Positions 1 through 9,347 of a DNA stretch of 64,000 bases are shown here, piece by piece. Both the position numbers and the translations under genes were made by a program. Location: the NCBI RefSeq assembly GCF_003590795.1, contig NZ_QYUL01000004.1, forward strand, positions 495,278 to 559,277, given 5' to 3'. Under the pieces are notes generated by a model. That model saw only the letters and a program-made list of their open reading frames with translations, was not told where the DNA came from and searched no databases. The stretch comes from Azospirillum cavernae (GTDB taxonomy: Bacteria > Pseudomonadota > Alphaproteobacteria > Azospirillales > Azospirillaceae). Numbering within the stretch: position 1 is the stretch's first letter; each line of letters starts with the position of its first letter.

Positions 1-2380
1 AGCGGTCGATGCGGTCGACCTGCGCGGGTCCGCTGCCGAACCCGATCTCGGCCACCGAGGACAGCGCGACGGAGCCGCTGGCGCCAGCCACCCGCAACTG
101 GCCCAGCAGCGCCAGATCCTGCCGCAGCGCGGGGTCGAACCGCACGCGGATGGGGATCTGGCGCTGCGGCAGGTTCAGCTTGGGAATGGCGGAGGAATAA
201 TCGCCATAGGTCGCCATGCGCACGGTTTCCGCCAGGGTCTCCGACGTCACGCCGAGCGCCGCCGCGCGGGCGTCATCGGGCCTGATCTGAATTTCCGGGC
301 GTTGCAAGGCCGCCCCGGAGGTGACGTTGCCGATCCCCTTCAGGGTCCGCAACTCGGCCTCCACCGCGCTGGCGGCCTGCTCCAGCGCCACCGGATCGTC
401 GCTCGCCAGCGTGATCTGCAACTGCTCGCCGTTGCCGCCGCGTCCGACCTCGATTCGGGCTCCCGGTATCCGCCGCAGCAGGCCGCGCATCGCCGCCTCC
501 ACCGCCGTCTGGGAGCGATGGCGCGCCGACCGGGGGGACAGTTCGACCGTCAGCGAGGCGGTCCGCAGGCTGGTCGTCGTCGAGGCGTCCATGCCGCCGC
601 CCATGGTCGCGACGCCGACCGCCGCGAACACGCGCGTCACCTCCGGCAGTTGCCCGACGAGGGCCGAGGCCTGCTCGGTCAGGGCGGTCGTGTCGGACAG
701 GGCGCTGTCCGGCGGCAGGGTCAGCGTGACCTGCGTCTGCGCGTCGTCCTGGGCGGGGAAGAACCCGGTCGGCAGCAGCGGGATCATGCCCAGCGACAGC
801 AGGAAGAAGGCCAGGGCGGCCAGCGCCGTGCGGCGGGGGCGCCGCAGGCACCAACGCACGCTGCCCAGATAGGCCCTCATCAGCCGCCCGTCCGCCTCGT
901 CCTGATGCTTCACCACCATGACATGCGCGGCCATCATCGGCGTCAGCAGGCGGGCCACCAGCAGCGACGCCAGCACCGCCGCCGCCGCCGTGACGCCGAA
1001 CTGACGGAAGATCTTGCCCGGAACGCCGCCCATGAAGGCGGTCGGCAGGAACACGGCCACCAGCGTGAAGGTGGTGGCGATCACCGCCAGCCCGATCTCG
1101 TCGGACGCCTCCATCGCCGCGTCGCGCGGGGATTTGCCCTGGCGCAGATGGCGGGCGATGTTCTCCACCTCCACGATCGCGTCATCGACCAGGATGCCCA
1201 CCACCAGGGCCAGCGCCAGCAGCGAAATGGTGTTCAGGCTGAAACCGAGGAGGTTCATGACCCCGAAGGCCGGAATGATCGACAGCGGCAGGGCCACGGC
1301 GGACACGATGGTGGCCCGCCAGTCGCGCAGGAACCACCACACGACCACCACCGCCAGCGCCGCCCCCTCCAGGAGCAGATGCATGGAGCCTTGGTAATTC
1401 TCGACGATGGGCGTGACCGTCGTGCCGGCCTCGGTGACGGTCACTTCGGGATGGGCGGCTGCGAAGGCCGTGACGGCGGCCCGCGCCGCCTCGACGACGC
1501 TGACGTCGGAGAACCCCTTGGAGCGGGTGATCTGGAAGGCGATCACCGACTGCCCGTCGAGAAAGGCCCGCGTGCTGCGGTCGGCGTGGCTGTCGGTGAC
1601 GCTGGCCACCTGACCCAGCCGGACATACCGCCCGTCGTCGAGCGGGATGGTGATGGCGGCGACATCCTCCACGCGGCCGACCGCGCCCAGGGTGCGCAGC
1701 GACTGGCGCTTGCCGCCCACCTCGCCCTGGCCGCCGGAATTGTCCTTCTGCACCGCCTTCAGGGCGGTGGAGACATCCGAAGCGCTGACGCCCAGCCCGG
1801 CCATCAGCGTCGGGTCCAGATCCACATGGACCTCGCGGTCGATTCCGCCGATGCGGCGGACGGCGGCGACGCCCTTCGCCGACAGCGCCGCCTTGGTAAT
1901 GTCGTTGTCGACGAACCAGGAGAGGTCCTGCTCGTCCAGGCGCGACGACCGTACGGTGTAGGTCAGCAGCGCCCGCGTCTCGGCGGTGACCTTCGTCACG
2001 CTGGGCGACGCCATGCTGGCGGGCAGATCGGCCTTGGCGCCGTCCACCGCGTTGCGCACCTCGTTCAGCGCCTCCTCGCTGTCCTTGTCGATGTCGAAGG
2101 ACACGCTGATGGAAACCGCGCCATCGGTGATGGTCGTGGTGATGTGGTCGATGCGGCCAAGCGACGCCAGCTTGTCCTCGATCTTGCGCGCCACCTCGGT
2201 TTCCAACTGCGCTGGCGCGGCCCCTTCCAGCGTCGCGCTGACGGTGACTGTGGGCTGGTCCATGTCGGGGAATTGCTGGACGCCCAGCCTGGAGAAGCCG
2301 ATCAGGCCCAGCAGAGTCAGCAGGATGAACAGCAGGAGGGCCGGGACCGGGTTGCGGATGGACCACGCGGAAACATTCAT
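1..2380 (-). CDS. RND efflux permease (AcrB/HAE1-like), 3' end outside window
   Basis: Inner-membrane proton-driven pump subunit of a tripartite efflux system. Reading the minus strand from 2380 gives an uninterrupted frame to the window edge, about 793 of the roughly 1030 residues usual for the family. The start MNVSAWSIRNPVPALLLFIL is the typical N-terminal cytoplasmic tip plus TM1. The TM4 motif ILVDDAIVEVEN carries the paired aspartates of the proton relay. The start codon overlaps the stop of the upstream adaptor gene (ATGA), so the two are translationally coupled. The substrate cannot be told from sequence. The C-terminus lies beyond position 1. Confidence 0.9.
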   Translation of the reverse strand, partial: MNVSAWSIRNPVPALLLFILLTLLGLIGFSRLGVQQFPDMDQPTVTVSATLEGAAPAQLETEVARKIEDKLASLGRIDHITTTITDGAVSISVSFDIDKDSEEALNEVRNAVDGAKADLPASMASPSVTKVTAETRALLTYTVRSSRLDEQDLSWFVDNDITKAALSAKGVAAVRRIGGIDREVHVDLDPTLMAGLGVSASDVSTALKAVQKDNSGGQGEVGGKRQSLRTLGAVGRVEDVAAITIPLDDGRYVRLGQVASVTDSHADRSTRAFLDGQSVIAFQITRSKGFSDVSVVEAARAAVTAFAAAHPEVTVTEAGTTVTPIVENYQGSMHLLLEGAALAVVVVWWFLRDWRATIVSAVALPLSIIPAFGVMNLLGFSLNTISLLALALVVGILVDDAIVEVENIARHLRQGKSPRDAAMEASDEIGLAVIATTFTLVAVFLPTAFMGGVPGKIFRQFGVTAAAAVLASLLVARLLTPMMAAHVMVVKHQDEADGRLMRAYLGSVRWCLRRPRRTALAALAFFLLSLGMIPLLPTGFFPAQDDAQTQVTLTLPPDSALSDTTALTEQASALVGQLPEVTRVFAAVGVATMGGGMDASTTTSLRTASLTVELSPRSARHRSQTAVEAAMRGLLRRIPGARIEVGRGGNGEQLQITLASDDPVALEQAASAVEAELRTLKGIGNVTSGAALQRPEIQIRPDDARAAALGVTSETLAETVRMATYGDYSSAIPKLNLPQRQIPIRVRFDPALRQDLALLGQLRVAGASGSVALSSVAEIGFGSGPAQVDRIDR

Positions 2381-3528
2381 GATTTCCGCTCCGGGATGGC
2401 TGCGGTCGCCACCGGATCTCCGGACGGCGCGACGGTGACCGGCGTGCCGTCGGACAGGAAGGCGCCGCCCGATTCGACGATGCGGACGCCCAGCGGCAAA
2501 CCGGCGAGGATTTCGACGCGCTGGTCGCGGCGGCGACCGACCGTCACCGGGTGACGCGTGACCCGGTTGTCCGCGCCGATGGAAAAGACGTAGGAGCGGC
2601 CATCGCGCAGGACCACGGCGGATTGCGGCGCCGTCAGCGCCGATTGGTTCGCAAGCTCGATCTCGCCGCTCGCGAAGCCGCCCGCCATGGCGCCGCTGTC
2701 GGCAGGCAGGCTGACAGAGACGACGCCACGGCTGGTGGCGCTGTTCAGGCTCGGCGCCGCCAGACGCACCGTGCCGTCGATGCGTCGGCCATCGGGCAAG
2801 GTGAGGCGGGCTTTCTGGCCGGGCCGGACCTGGGAAAGCTGCCGCGCGTCCAACTCGGCGTTCCATTCGACCCGGCTCTGGCGTTGCAGGCGGAACAGCT
2901 CGGCGCCGGTCGACACCACGTTGCCCAGCGTGGCGGAGCGCGCGGTGACGACGCCGTCATCGACGGCCAGGATGCGGGTCTGGGCCAGGGTGATGCGGCC
3001 GCTGTCCAAATCCGCCTGCGCGGCGGCGAGGCTGGCCTTCGCCGTGTCCTCGGCGATCAGATATTCGGCCACCTGCTGCTCCGACAGAGCGCCGCTGCCC
3101 TTGACCATGCGGGCGCGCCGGGCGTTGGCCTGGGCCTGGGCGAGGGTGGCTTTCGCCTGGGCGACCAGCGCCTCCTGCTTGCGGATGGCCGCCTGGGTGC
3201 TGTCCTGCGACAGGCGCGCCAATTCCTGGCCCCGGACGACCGTCGAGCCGACGTCGGCGAAAAGCTCGGTGATGCGCAGGTTGCCGACCTCGGCCCCGAT
3301 CACCGCCTCCTGCCACGCCGCGAGCGCGCCGCTGGCGACGAGGGTCTGCGGCCAATCCTGCGTCTGGGGCGTCGTCGCGGTGACGGTCAGCACGCTTGGG
3401 CGATCCGCCGGGCGATCCGCCGCCGTTCCGGTCGTGGCGGCGTGCGGCGCGCGCGTCAGGATCACGGCGCCGCCGGCCAGCGCGGCGAGGGCGGCCACGG
3501 CCATTCCAAAGGGGATCAAGCGATTCAT
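2377..3528 (-). CDS. RND efflux periplasmic adaptor (HlyD/AcrA-like membrane-fusion protein)
   Basis: Periplasmic adaptor linking the RND pump to the outer-membrane channel. The 383-residue protein starts MNRLIPFGMAVAALAALAGG, a membrane anchor or signal. Next come a lipoyl half-motif, a coiled-coil hairpin rich in Ala/Gln (about residues 95-175), the second lipoyl half, and beta-barrel and membrane-proximal domains. An upstream in-frame extension exists, but the start at 3528 is preferred because it overlaps the stop of the channel gene (ATGA) and puts a hydrophobic segment at the N-terminus. It is the middle gene of a three-gene operon. Confidence 0.9.
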   Translation of the reverse strand: MNRLIPFGMAVAALAALAGGAVILTRAPHAATTGTAADRPADRPSVLTVTATTPQTQDWPQTLVASGALAAWQEAVIGAEVGNLRITELFADVGSTVVRGQELARLSQDSTQAAIRKQEALVAQAKATLAQAQANARRARMVKGSGALSEQQVAEYLIAEDTAKASLAAAQADLDSGRITLAQTRILAVDDGVVTARSATLGNVVSTGAELFRLQRQSRVEWNAELDARQLSQVRPGQKARLTLPDGRRIDGTVRLAAPSLNSATSRGVVSVSLPADSGAMAGGFASGEIELANQSALTAPQSAVVLRDGRSYVFSIGADNRVTRHPVTVGRRRDQRVEILAGLPLGVRIVESGGAFLSDGTPVTVAPSGDPVATAAIPERKS

Positions 3529-4979
3529 GATGCGTTTCCGTTGGCGGTGGCGGGCGCCCTGGCTGGCGCTTCGGACTGCCAGCCGCCGCCCAGCGCCTTG
3601 TAGAGAGCGATCCATTGTTGGATCTGATCGCGCTGCACGGTGATGAGGCCGATCTCGGCTGACAGCGCGTTGCGCCGGGCCTCCTCGCGGTCCAGCAGGC
3701 TGGCGCCGCCAGCCCGCCAGTTGCGGTCGATGGCGTCGAAATAGTCGCGGTAGCCCTGGGCCGCCGTTTCGGCGTCGCCAGCCCGCCGGGTGGCGGCGTC
3801 CAGCCGGACCAGCGCCTGCTCCACCTCCTTCAGCGCGGTGCGCAGGCCGTTCCGGTATTGCGCCGACTGAGCGTCGTAGGAGGCCTGGGCGCTTTCCACG
3901 GCGGCGGCGCGCTTGCCGCCGTCGAACAGGGGCAGGGACAGGGTCGGTCCCAGCAGCCATGTGGTCATCAGCGAGCCGAGGCCGAGACCCGTCCGCGCGA
4001 TCGAGCCGCTGAACGACAGGCTCGGGTAGCGGTCGGCCTCTGCCACGCCGATCTCGGCGCCGGCGGCCGCCAATTCCCGTTCCAGCGAGGCCAGATCGGG
4101 CCGTTGGGCGATCAGGGCCGCCGGGACGCTGTCGACCGCGAAGGCGGTCGGTTTGGGCAGGACGGGCGCGCCCTGTTCGAGCTGCCGACGCATCGCGGCT
4201 TCGTCGTCGCCGGTCAACGCGACCAGCGCCTTGACCAGCACGTCGCAGTCCGCCTGCTGTCCGGTCAGGGTGGAGCGCAGGCTGGCGGCGCTCGCCCGGG
4301 CCAGCGCGCCGTCGATGGGCGAGGTGAAGCCGGCCCGCACGGCGGTCGCGGTCGCCCGCGCGGTGTCAGTCTGGGACCGCGCTTCGTCGGCGTAGGCCCG
4401 CTCCAGGAGGCGGCAGGCGCGGTACTGGACGTAGCTGTCCGCCACCTCGGCGGCCAGCGAGACGCGGGCGTCGTGCCAGTCGTCGGCGCGGGCTTGAAGA
4501 CGCGCCTCGCCCGCTTCGCTGGTTCGGCGCAGCTTGCCGAACAGATCGATTTCCCAGGCCGCGTCCAAGCCGCCGGTCAGCGTGGCGCCGACGCTCGCGG
4601 CGGAGCCGCCGCCGGTCTGGCCCGATTGGCCCGATTGGCCCGATTGGTTGGATCGTTGGGCCGATCCCTGGGCCGTCAGGCTTGGCAGGGCGTCGGCCCG
4701 GCTGCTGGTCAGCGTGGCCCGCGCCTTGACGATGTTGGCCCAGGCGACCGCAAGGGAAGGGCTGTCGGCTTCGGCCGCGCGCAGCAGACGCGTCAGCACC
4801 GGGTCGTCGAACCGATCCCACCAGCCGATCAACCGCGCGGCGCTGCCGCCATGGGGCGCCGGAGCGGACCAGGCGGCCGGGGCCGACGGCTGCGGCCTCC
4901 GGTAGTCCGGCCCCACGGCGCAGGCCATGAGCGCAAGGCTCGCCGCCGCGACCACACCGAAACGAAACACGGGCGCCAT
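3525..4979 (-). CDS. Outer-membrane efflux lipoprotein (NodT/OprM/TolC family)
   Basis: Outer-membrane exit channel of the same tripartite pump, 484 residues. The N-terminus has a lipoprotein signal ending LMAC at about residues 17-20, followed by AVGPDYRRP, the hallmark of the NodT/OprM subfamily. Two OEP repeats with long Ala-rich helices follow. A Gln-Ser-Gly triplet repeat near residues 110-120 reflects a 9-bp tandem repeat around 4617-4655 and is probably a harmless loop expansion. It is the first gene of the operon and diverges from the response regulator at 5141. Confidence 0.92.
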   Translation of the reverse strand: MAPVFRFGVVAAASLALMACAVGPDYRRPQPSAPAAWSAPAPHGGSAARLIGWWDRFDDPVLTRLLRAAEADSPSLAVAWANIVKARATLTSSRADALPSLTAQGSAQRSNQSGQSGQSGQTGGGSAASVGATLTGGLDAAWEIDLFGKLRRTSEAGEARLQARADDWHDARVSLAAEVADSYVQYRACRLLERAYADEARSQTDTARATATAVRAGFTSPIDGALARASAASLRSTLTGQQADCDVLVKALVALTGDDEAAMRRQLEQGAPVLPKPTAFAVDSVPAALIAQRPDLASLERELAAAGAEIGVAEADRYPSLSFSGSIARTGLGLGSLMTTWLLGPTLSLPLFDGGKRAAAVESAQASYDAQSAQYRNGLRTALKEVEQALVRLDAATRRAGDAETAAQGYRDYFDAIDRNWRAGGASLLDREEARRNALSAEIGLITVQRDQIQQWIALYKALGGGWQSEAPARAPATANGNAS

Positions 4980-5140
4980 GCTGTCCCAGGTCCAGTCAAA
5001 AGGATCATCGAACCTTGGTATAGCGCGGCGCCATGTTAAGCGCGGTTAAGTGAATGTAAAGTTAGGTAAAGCCGGTCGCCGCTTTCATGTTCTGTCTTCT
5101 TCCTTGTTGACATCGGCGGGCGGCGGGACAAATTTGCCGC

Positions 5141-5827
5141 ATGCTCAAAGTGTTGCTTGTGGATGACGACCGTGAACTGACCGCCCTGCTCATCGAGTAT
5201 CTGGCGCAGGAGGGGTTTGACGCCCGCGCGGTCCACAACGGCGCGGACGGCGTCGCAGCGGCCTTGAGCGGCGAGCACGCCATCGTCGTGCTGGACGTCA
5301 TGATGCCGCGTCTCAGCGGCATCGAGGCGTTGCGCCGCATCCGTCAGGCCAGCCGCATTCCCGTCCTGATGCTGACGGCGCGGGGCGACAACATCGACCG
5401 CATCACCGGGCTGGACCTGGGCGCCGACGATTATGTGCCCAAGCCCTGCACGCCGGGGGAGTTGGTCGCCCGTCTGCGCGCCATCCTGCGGCGGACCCAG
5501 CCACAGCCGACGATGGCCGCCACCGCGTCCGTGGAGGCCGGGCCGCTGGTCCTGTCGCCGGGCAGCCGCAGCGTCACGCTGCACGGCCAGCCGCTCGACC
5601 TGACCGGCACGGAGTTCAGCCTGCTGGAGATCCTGGCGCGCGACGCCGGTAGGCTAATCAGCAAGCAGGATCTGTCCCAGCGCGCGCTGGGCCACCCGCT
5701 GACCCCGTTCGACCGTCGCATCGACGTGCACATCAGCAGCATCCGGCAGAAGCTGGGGCAGCGCGACGACGGGCATTCCTGGATCCTGACGGTGCGCGGC
5801 GTCGGCTATCAACTGGTCGTGGACTAG
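5141..5827 (+). CDS. OmpR/CpxR-family response regulator
   Basis: DNA-binding response regulator of 228 residues. The receiver domain (about 1-115) has the acidic pair in LLVDDDREL, the phosphoacceptor in VVLDVMMPRLSG and the conserved Lys in DDYVPKP. The C-terminal winged helix (about 130-228) contains LTGTEFSLLEIL and ends VRGVGYQLV. It lies two bases before the sensor kinase gene and is divergent from the RND operon, 161 bp away, so control of the pump is the likely role. That link is inference from position. Confidence 0.93.
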   Translation: MLKVLLVDDDRELTALLIEYLAQEGFDARAVHNGADGVAAALSGEHAIVVLDVMMPRLSGIEALRRIRQASRIPVLMLTARGDNIDRITGLDLGADDYVPKPCTPGELVARLRAILRRTQPQPTMAATASVEAGPLVLSPGSRSVTLHGQPLDLTGTEFSLLEILARDAGRLISKQDLSQRALGHPLTPFDRRIDVHISSIRQKLGQRDDGHSWILTVRGVGYQLVVD

Positions 5828-5829
5828 CC

Positions 5830-7119
5830 ATGGGACGGCTGTTCTGGAAGCTCTTTCTGTCGGTCTGGCTGGCGATGCTGCTGTCCTTTGCCGCCGGTGT
5901 GTCCTACCTGACCCTTTCCGGGCAGCTCAGCCACCAGGAGAGGATGAAGGCGGGCATCCTGTTGAAAACGGCGGAAGGGCTGCTGACGACGTCCGGCGCC
6001 GACGCTGCGGTCGCGTTCGTCGCCGGGCAGACCGCCGACCCGTCGCTCCCGCGCATCGGCCTTCTGGGAGACCGGGGCCAGCGTCTTGCGGGCGAAGAAT
6101 CGACCGGCGCCGGCACGCGCCGGACGGTGGTCGCCACGGATGGGCGGTCCTACACGCTGGTGAGCGCGGCGACCGACGCGGACGGGTCCGAGCCCAAGGG
6201 GTTTCTCGCGGTCCCGATCATCTCCGGCGCGGTGGTGTCGTTTCTGTTCAGCCTTGGTCTGGCCTGGTATCTGTCGCGCCCGCTGCGTCATCTGCGCTGG
6301 GCCTTGCACTCGGTGGCGCGCGGTGATTTCTCGACGCGCGTCCTGCCGCGCATGGGAACGCGGCGCGACGAGATCGTCGATCTGGGCCGTGATTTCGACA
6401 GTATGGCGGATCACCTGCAACGGCTGGTCGAGGCGCGCCAGCGTCTGCTGCACGACATTTCCCACGAGTTGCGCTCTCCCTTGACGCGCTTGCAGGCGGC
6501 CATCGGCCTGGTGCGGCAGAACCCCGCGAAGGCCGCCGTCATGCTGGAGCGGATCGACCGCGAGGCCGAAAGGTTGGACGCCATGGTGGGCGAGTTGCTG
6601 ACCTTGGCGCGTCTTGAGGTCGGCGCCGGCGTGATCGTCCGGGAGCGGGTCGATCTGATCGAACTGCTGAACGCCATCGTCGAGGACGCCGCGTTCGAGG
6701 CCGAGGCGTCCGGTCGGTCGGTGACGCTTCTCGCGGAAGGCCGATTCGTCTGCACCGTCGCCGCCGAGCTGGTGTGCCGCGCCTTTGAGAACATCATCCG
6801 CAACGCGGTGAGATTCACCGGCGACGGAACGGCGGTCGCCGTCACGGCGGTTCCGTCACCGGACGGAGCGTGGCTGCGCGTGACGGTCGAGGACCATGGG
6901 CCGGGCGTGCCGACCGACATGCTCGACCGGATTTTCGAGCCGTTTTTGCGGCTGGACAACGGGCAGCCGGGTTCCGGCTACGGCCTGGGCCTGGCCATCG
7001 CCCGGCGGGCCATCGAATCCCATGGCGGGGGGGTCCGCGCCGTGTTGGCGGATCATGGCGGTTTGCGGGTGACGATCGCCTTGCCTTCCCAGCCGGAGCA
7101 ATCCGCGACGGCGCGATGA
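5830..7119 (+). CDS. Sensor histidine kinase (CpxA/EnvZ type)
   Basis: Membrane sensor kinase of 429 residues, partner of the regulator just upstream. It has TM1 at about residues 7-30, a short periplasmic domain (about 31-120), TM2 at about 125-150, and a HAMP linker starting SRPLRHLRWALHSVARGDF. The dimerisation box HDISHELRSPLTR carries the phosphorylated His. The ATPase domain has an N box (ENIIRNAVRF), a G1 box (DHGPGVP) and a G2 region (GSGYGLGLAIA). Its organisation matches CpxA-like envelope-stress sensors. Confidence 0.93.
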   Translation: MGRLFWKLFLSVWLAMLLSFAAGVSYLTLSGQLSHQERMKAGILLKTAEGLLTTSGADAAVAFVAGQTADPSLPRIGLLGDRGQRLAGEESTGAGTRRTVVATDGRSYTLVSAATDADGSEPKGFLAVPIISGAVVSFLFSLGLAWYLSRPLRHLRWALHSVARGDFSTRVLPRMGTRRDEIVDLGRDFDSMADHLQRLVEARQRLLHDISHELRSPLTRLQAAIGLVRQNPAKAAVMLERIDREAERLDAMVGELLTLARLEVGAGVIVRERVDLIELLNAIVEDAAFEAEASGRSVTLLAEGRFVCTVAAELVCRAFENIIRNAVRFTGDGTAVAVTAVPSPDGAWLRVTVEDHGPGVPTDMLDRIFEPFLRLDNGQPGSGYGLGLAIARRAIESHGGGVRAVLADHGGLRVTIALPSQPEQSATAR

Positions 7120-7259
7120 ACCCCGCTGCTGCCGCACCGTCTCGTGGCTGACGAGGACGCCGCGCTGAAAATCCCAGGGCGATCGTTCGGTCCAGTGTGG
7201 TGGCGACGGTCCCGGTGTGATAAAGCCGAAACATGTGAGGGCAGGGGGGACGCTCAAGG

Positions 7260-7721
7260 GTGACGCGCGGACGGGGGTGGACGATCAGGACGGCCAAAAG
7301 CGGCGCGTCGGGGCCTGTCCCCGGTCGGCGGCCTTGGCGCGTCTGGATGGCGTTGATCGCCATTCTGGTCCAAACCATCCTGCCGGATTTCGCCATGGCC
7401 GCGCGGGTTGGCCGCGCCCAAACGGACCCGACGCTCGCCCTTCACGCTCTGGTCACGGTCGAAGCGTCCCGCGCCGTCGCCGGATGCGGCGCGATCTGGG
7501 AGGAACCCGACGGATCCGACCAACCAACGGGCGCGCATGACCATGGCGGGCCATGCGCCTTTTGTCTGGCGCTGTCGGCCCACGCGCTGCCCCCCGACGA
7601 CGCGGCTGGAACGGCGGCGTTCGCGCGGTTCCAACGGGTCGGCGTCTTGGACGGGCAGGGCGTCGCCCGCCCCGCGCTGTTCCGCCCCCGCCACGCGCCA
7701 CGGGCGCCGCCCACGGTCTGA
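7260..7721 (+). CDS. Small DUF2946-like membrane protein
   Basis: 153-residue protein of unknown function. One hydrophobic segment (MALIAILVQTILPDFAMAA) acts as a signal or anchor, preceded by a basic N-terminus. A later metal-ligand-like motif, HDHGGPCAFCLALSAHALP, has His and two Cys spaced as in DUF2946 proteins, which are often found beside TonB systems and copper genes. The start is a GTG after a G-rich stretch; an internal ATG at 7347 is an alternative. It resembles the gene at 8841 in layout, so the two probably arose by duplication and flank tonB. Metal handling is inference. Confidence 0.6.
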   Translation: MTRGRGWTIRTAKSGASGPVPGRRPWRVWMALIAILVQTILPDFAMAARVGRAQTDPTLALHALVTVEASRAVAGCGAIWEEPDGSDQPTGAHDHGGPCAFCLALSAHALPPDDAAGTAAFARFQRVGVLDGQGVARPALFRPRHAPRAPPTV

Positions 7722-7962
7722 CGCGCCGCATCTCTCGCGGTCCTGTCCGATTCAACGCTCTTGCTGGCCGTTCCATCCGTCAAACGCGCGCCTGCGCGCC
7801 GGGTGGGGGCAAGGCGGGCGTTGCGTCGGGCAGGCCCAGGCCCGCCTTTCATCCCGGTGATGTTCCCTGTTTCCAGACCGTCCGTGCGCCGGTCCCCTTC
7901 GCGCGGCGGAGGGGACGGCGCCCCGCCTTGCCGTTCCGCGCGCCGCGCGCAGCCGGTGGCCC

Positions 7963-8844
7963 TTGCCGCTGTCGCTGACGCTGCACGGGGGGGCGCTCGC
8001 GCTCGTCGTTCTGCTGGGCGCGGAAAAGCCGCCGCCGCCCCCGGCGGCGGCGGTCGCCTTCCTGTTGGAACTGGAATCGCCGCCATCGCCGCCAGCGCCA
8101 CCCGGACCGCCGGTCGAAGCGCACCCCGCCCCGACGCCCGAACCCCCGGTCGAACCAACGCCGGAACCGGAGCGCGCCGCCGTTGCGCCGGTCCCGGAAC
8201 TGCTCGCCTTGGAGCCGCAGCCGGTCGAGCCGCCGCCAACGGAACCGGCCATGATTCCGGTCGCCGAAGCGCCGCCGCCTGAGGTCCGGCTCCTTGAGGT
8301 TCCCCCCGTCGCCCCGGAACCGCCGCCGCCCGTCGAAGCCGCCGCCGTGGTCGAGCCGCCGCCGCCCGCGCCACCTCAACCGGCGCCGCCGCCCACTCCC
8401 ACGCCGCCGCCGCGTCAGCCCGTGAAGCGAACCACCCCGGCCAAGCCGCAGACGGTCTCCGCGCCGGTCGCCCCGGCCAGGGTCACGCCGACTCCGACGG
8501 CGCCGCCTTCCGTCCCGATCCCGCCGCAACCCACCCACGCCGCCGCGCCAAGCGCGCCGCCGCCCGACTATCTCGCCGCCATCCAGGCCCGTCTGGCCCG
8601 TTACAAAGTTTACCCGCGCGCCGCCCAGACGGCGCGCGAGGAAGGAACCGTGCTGCTGCGCTTCGTCATCGGCCAGGATGGGACGATCTTGCGCTGGACC
8701 ATCGTGCAGGGGTCGGGGCATGAGAGCCTGGACCAAGCGGCGGAAAGCATGATCGAGCGCGCCTCGCCGCTGCCGCCGATTCCCGCCGATCTCGGGCGCG
8801 ACCGTTTGGAGGTCACGTTGCCCGTTCGGTTCGCCCTGCGATGA
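7963..8844 (+). CDS. tonB: TonB-family energy transducer
   Basis: Couples the inner-membrane proton gradient to outer-membrane receptors. It has an N-terminal hydrophobic anchor (LPLSLTLHGGALALVVLLGA) and a long Pro/Glu-rich periplasmic linker (about residues 22-190). The C-terminal TonB box-binding domain contains YPRAAQTAREEGTVLLRF and ends VTLPVRFALR. Length is 293 residues from a TTG start. The open frame extends upstream to 7861 without an ATG or GTG, and the basic residues before the anchor (RSRWPLPL) suggest translation may begin slightly earlier. It overlaps the next gene by four bases and probably powers the receptor at 9348. Confidence 0.88.
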   Translation: MPLSLTLHGGALALVVLLGAEKPPPPPAAAVAFLLELESPPSPPAPPGPPVEAHPAPTPEPPVEPTPEPERAAVAPVPELLALEPQPVEPPPTEPAMIPVAEAPPPEVRLLEVPPVAPEPPPPVEAAAVVEPPPPAPPQPAPPPTPTPPPRQPVKRTTPAKPQTVSAPVAPARVTPTPTAPPSVPIPPQPTHAAAPSAPPPDYLAAIQARLARYKVYPRAAQTAREEGTVLLRFVIGQDGTILRWTIVQGSGHESLDQAAESMIERASPLPPIPADLGRDRLEVTLPVRFALR

Positions 8845-9284
8845 GGGGATTGGCCAAACATCGGGCGGCCTGGACGCTGCTCGTGCCGCTGCTGCTGGCC
8901 GTGCTGATTCAGGCGCTCGCCCCGAATTGGGCGGGGCTGGCGATGGCGGCGCGCTGGGACAGGGCGACGTCGGGCAGGACAACGTTGGGCGACGCCGCCC
9001 TGTGTCTGGCCCCAAGGCCAACGTCGCCGGATTCCGACGCGCCAGCGGGCACCCCAAAGGACACGCTCTGCGCGATCTGCCAAGCCTTCGCCGCCGTGCA
9101 GACCGCGCTGACCGGCGGAACGATCCAGCTTCCCGGCCCCACGGCGCTTGGCCGTCGCTTGCGGCGCCCGACGCGGCGTCCCGCGCCGCCCCGTCCCGTC
9201 AGCGTCCGCCCCAAGGCGCGGGCGCCGCCCTTGGCCGCCGCGTCGCCCAGCGGATCCCTTATCCGCCAATCCACCATCTGTTGA
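8841..9284 (+). CDS. Small DUF2946-like membrane protein (second copy)
   Basis: 147-residue protein of unknown function. A hydrophobic N-terminal segment (TLLVPLLLAVLIQALAPNWA) is followed by a Cys motif, DTLCAICQAFAAVQ, matching the Cys-x-x-Cys of DUF2946-like proteins and of the gene at 7260. It has a basic, proline-rich tail. ATGA overlap with tonB shows translational coupling. Position between tonB and a TonB receptor suggests a role in the same uptake system, perhaps for copper or another metal; nothing in the sequence proves this. Confidence 0.6.
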   Translation: MRGLAKHRAAWTLLVPLLLAVLIQALAPNWAGLAMAARWDRATSGRTTLGDAALCLAPRPTSPDSDAPAGTPKDTLCAICQAFAAVQTALTGGTIQLPGPTALGRRLRRPTRRPAPPRPVSVRPKARAPPLAAASPSGSLIRQSTIC

Positions 9285-9347
9285 GATTCACGCCCGGCCC
9301 TGGTCGCCCAGACGATCATCGGGGCCGGTGACAGGAGAGCCTGTTTC

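Noticed and set aside
302..2554. A 750-codon plus-strand frame at the left edge
   Set aside because: Its translation is Arg/Gly/His-rich low-complexity sequence; the opposite strand encodes a recognisable RND permease.
7120..7259. Possible cobalamin or other riboswitch before the DUF2946-tonB group
   Set aside because: No recognisable B12-box or conserved junction elements were found in the 140 bases.
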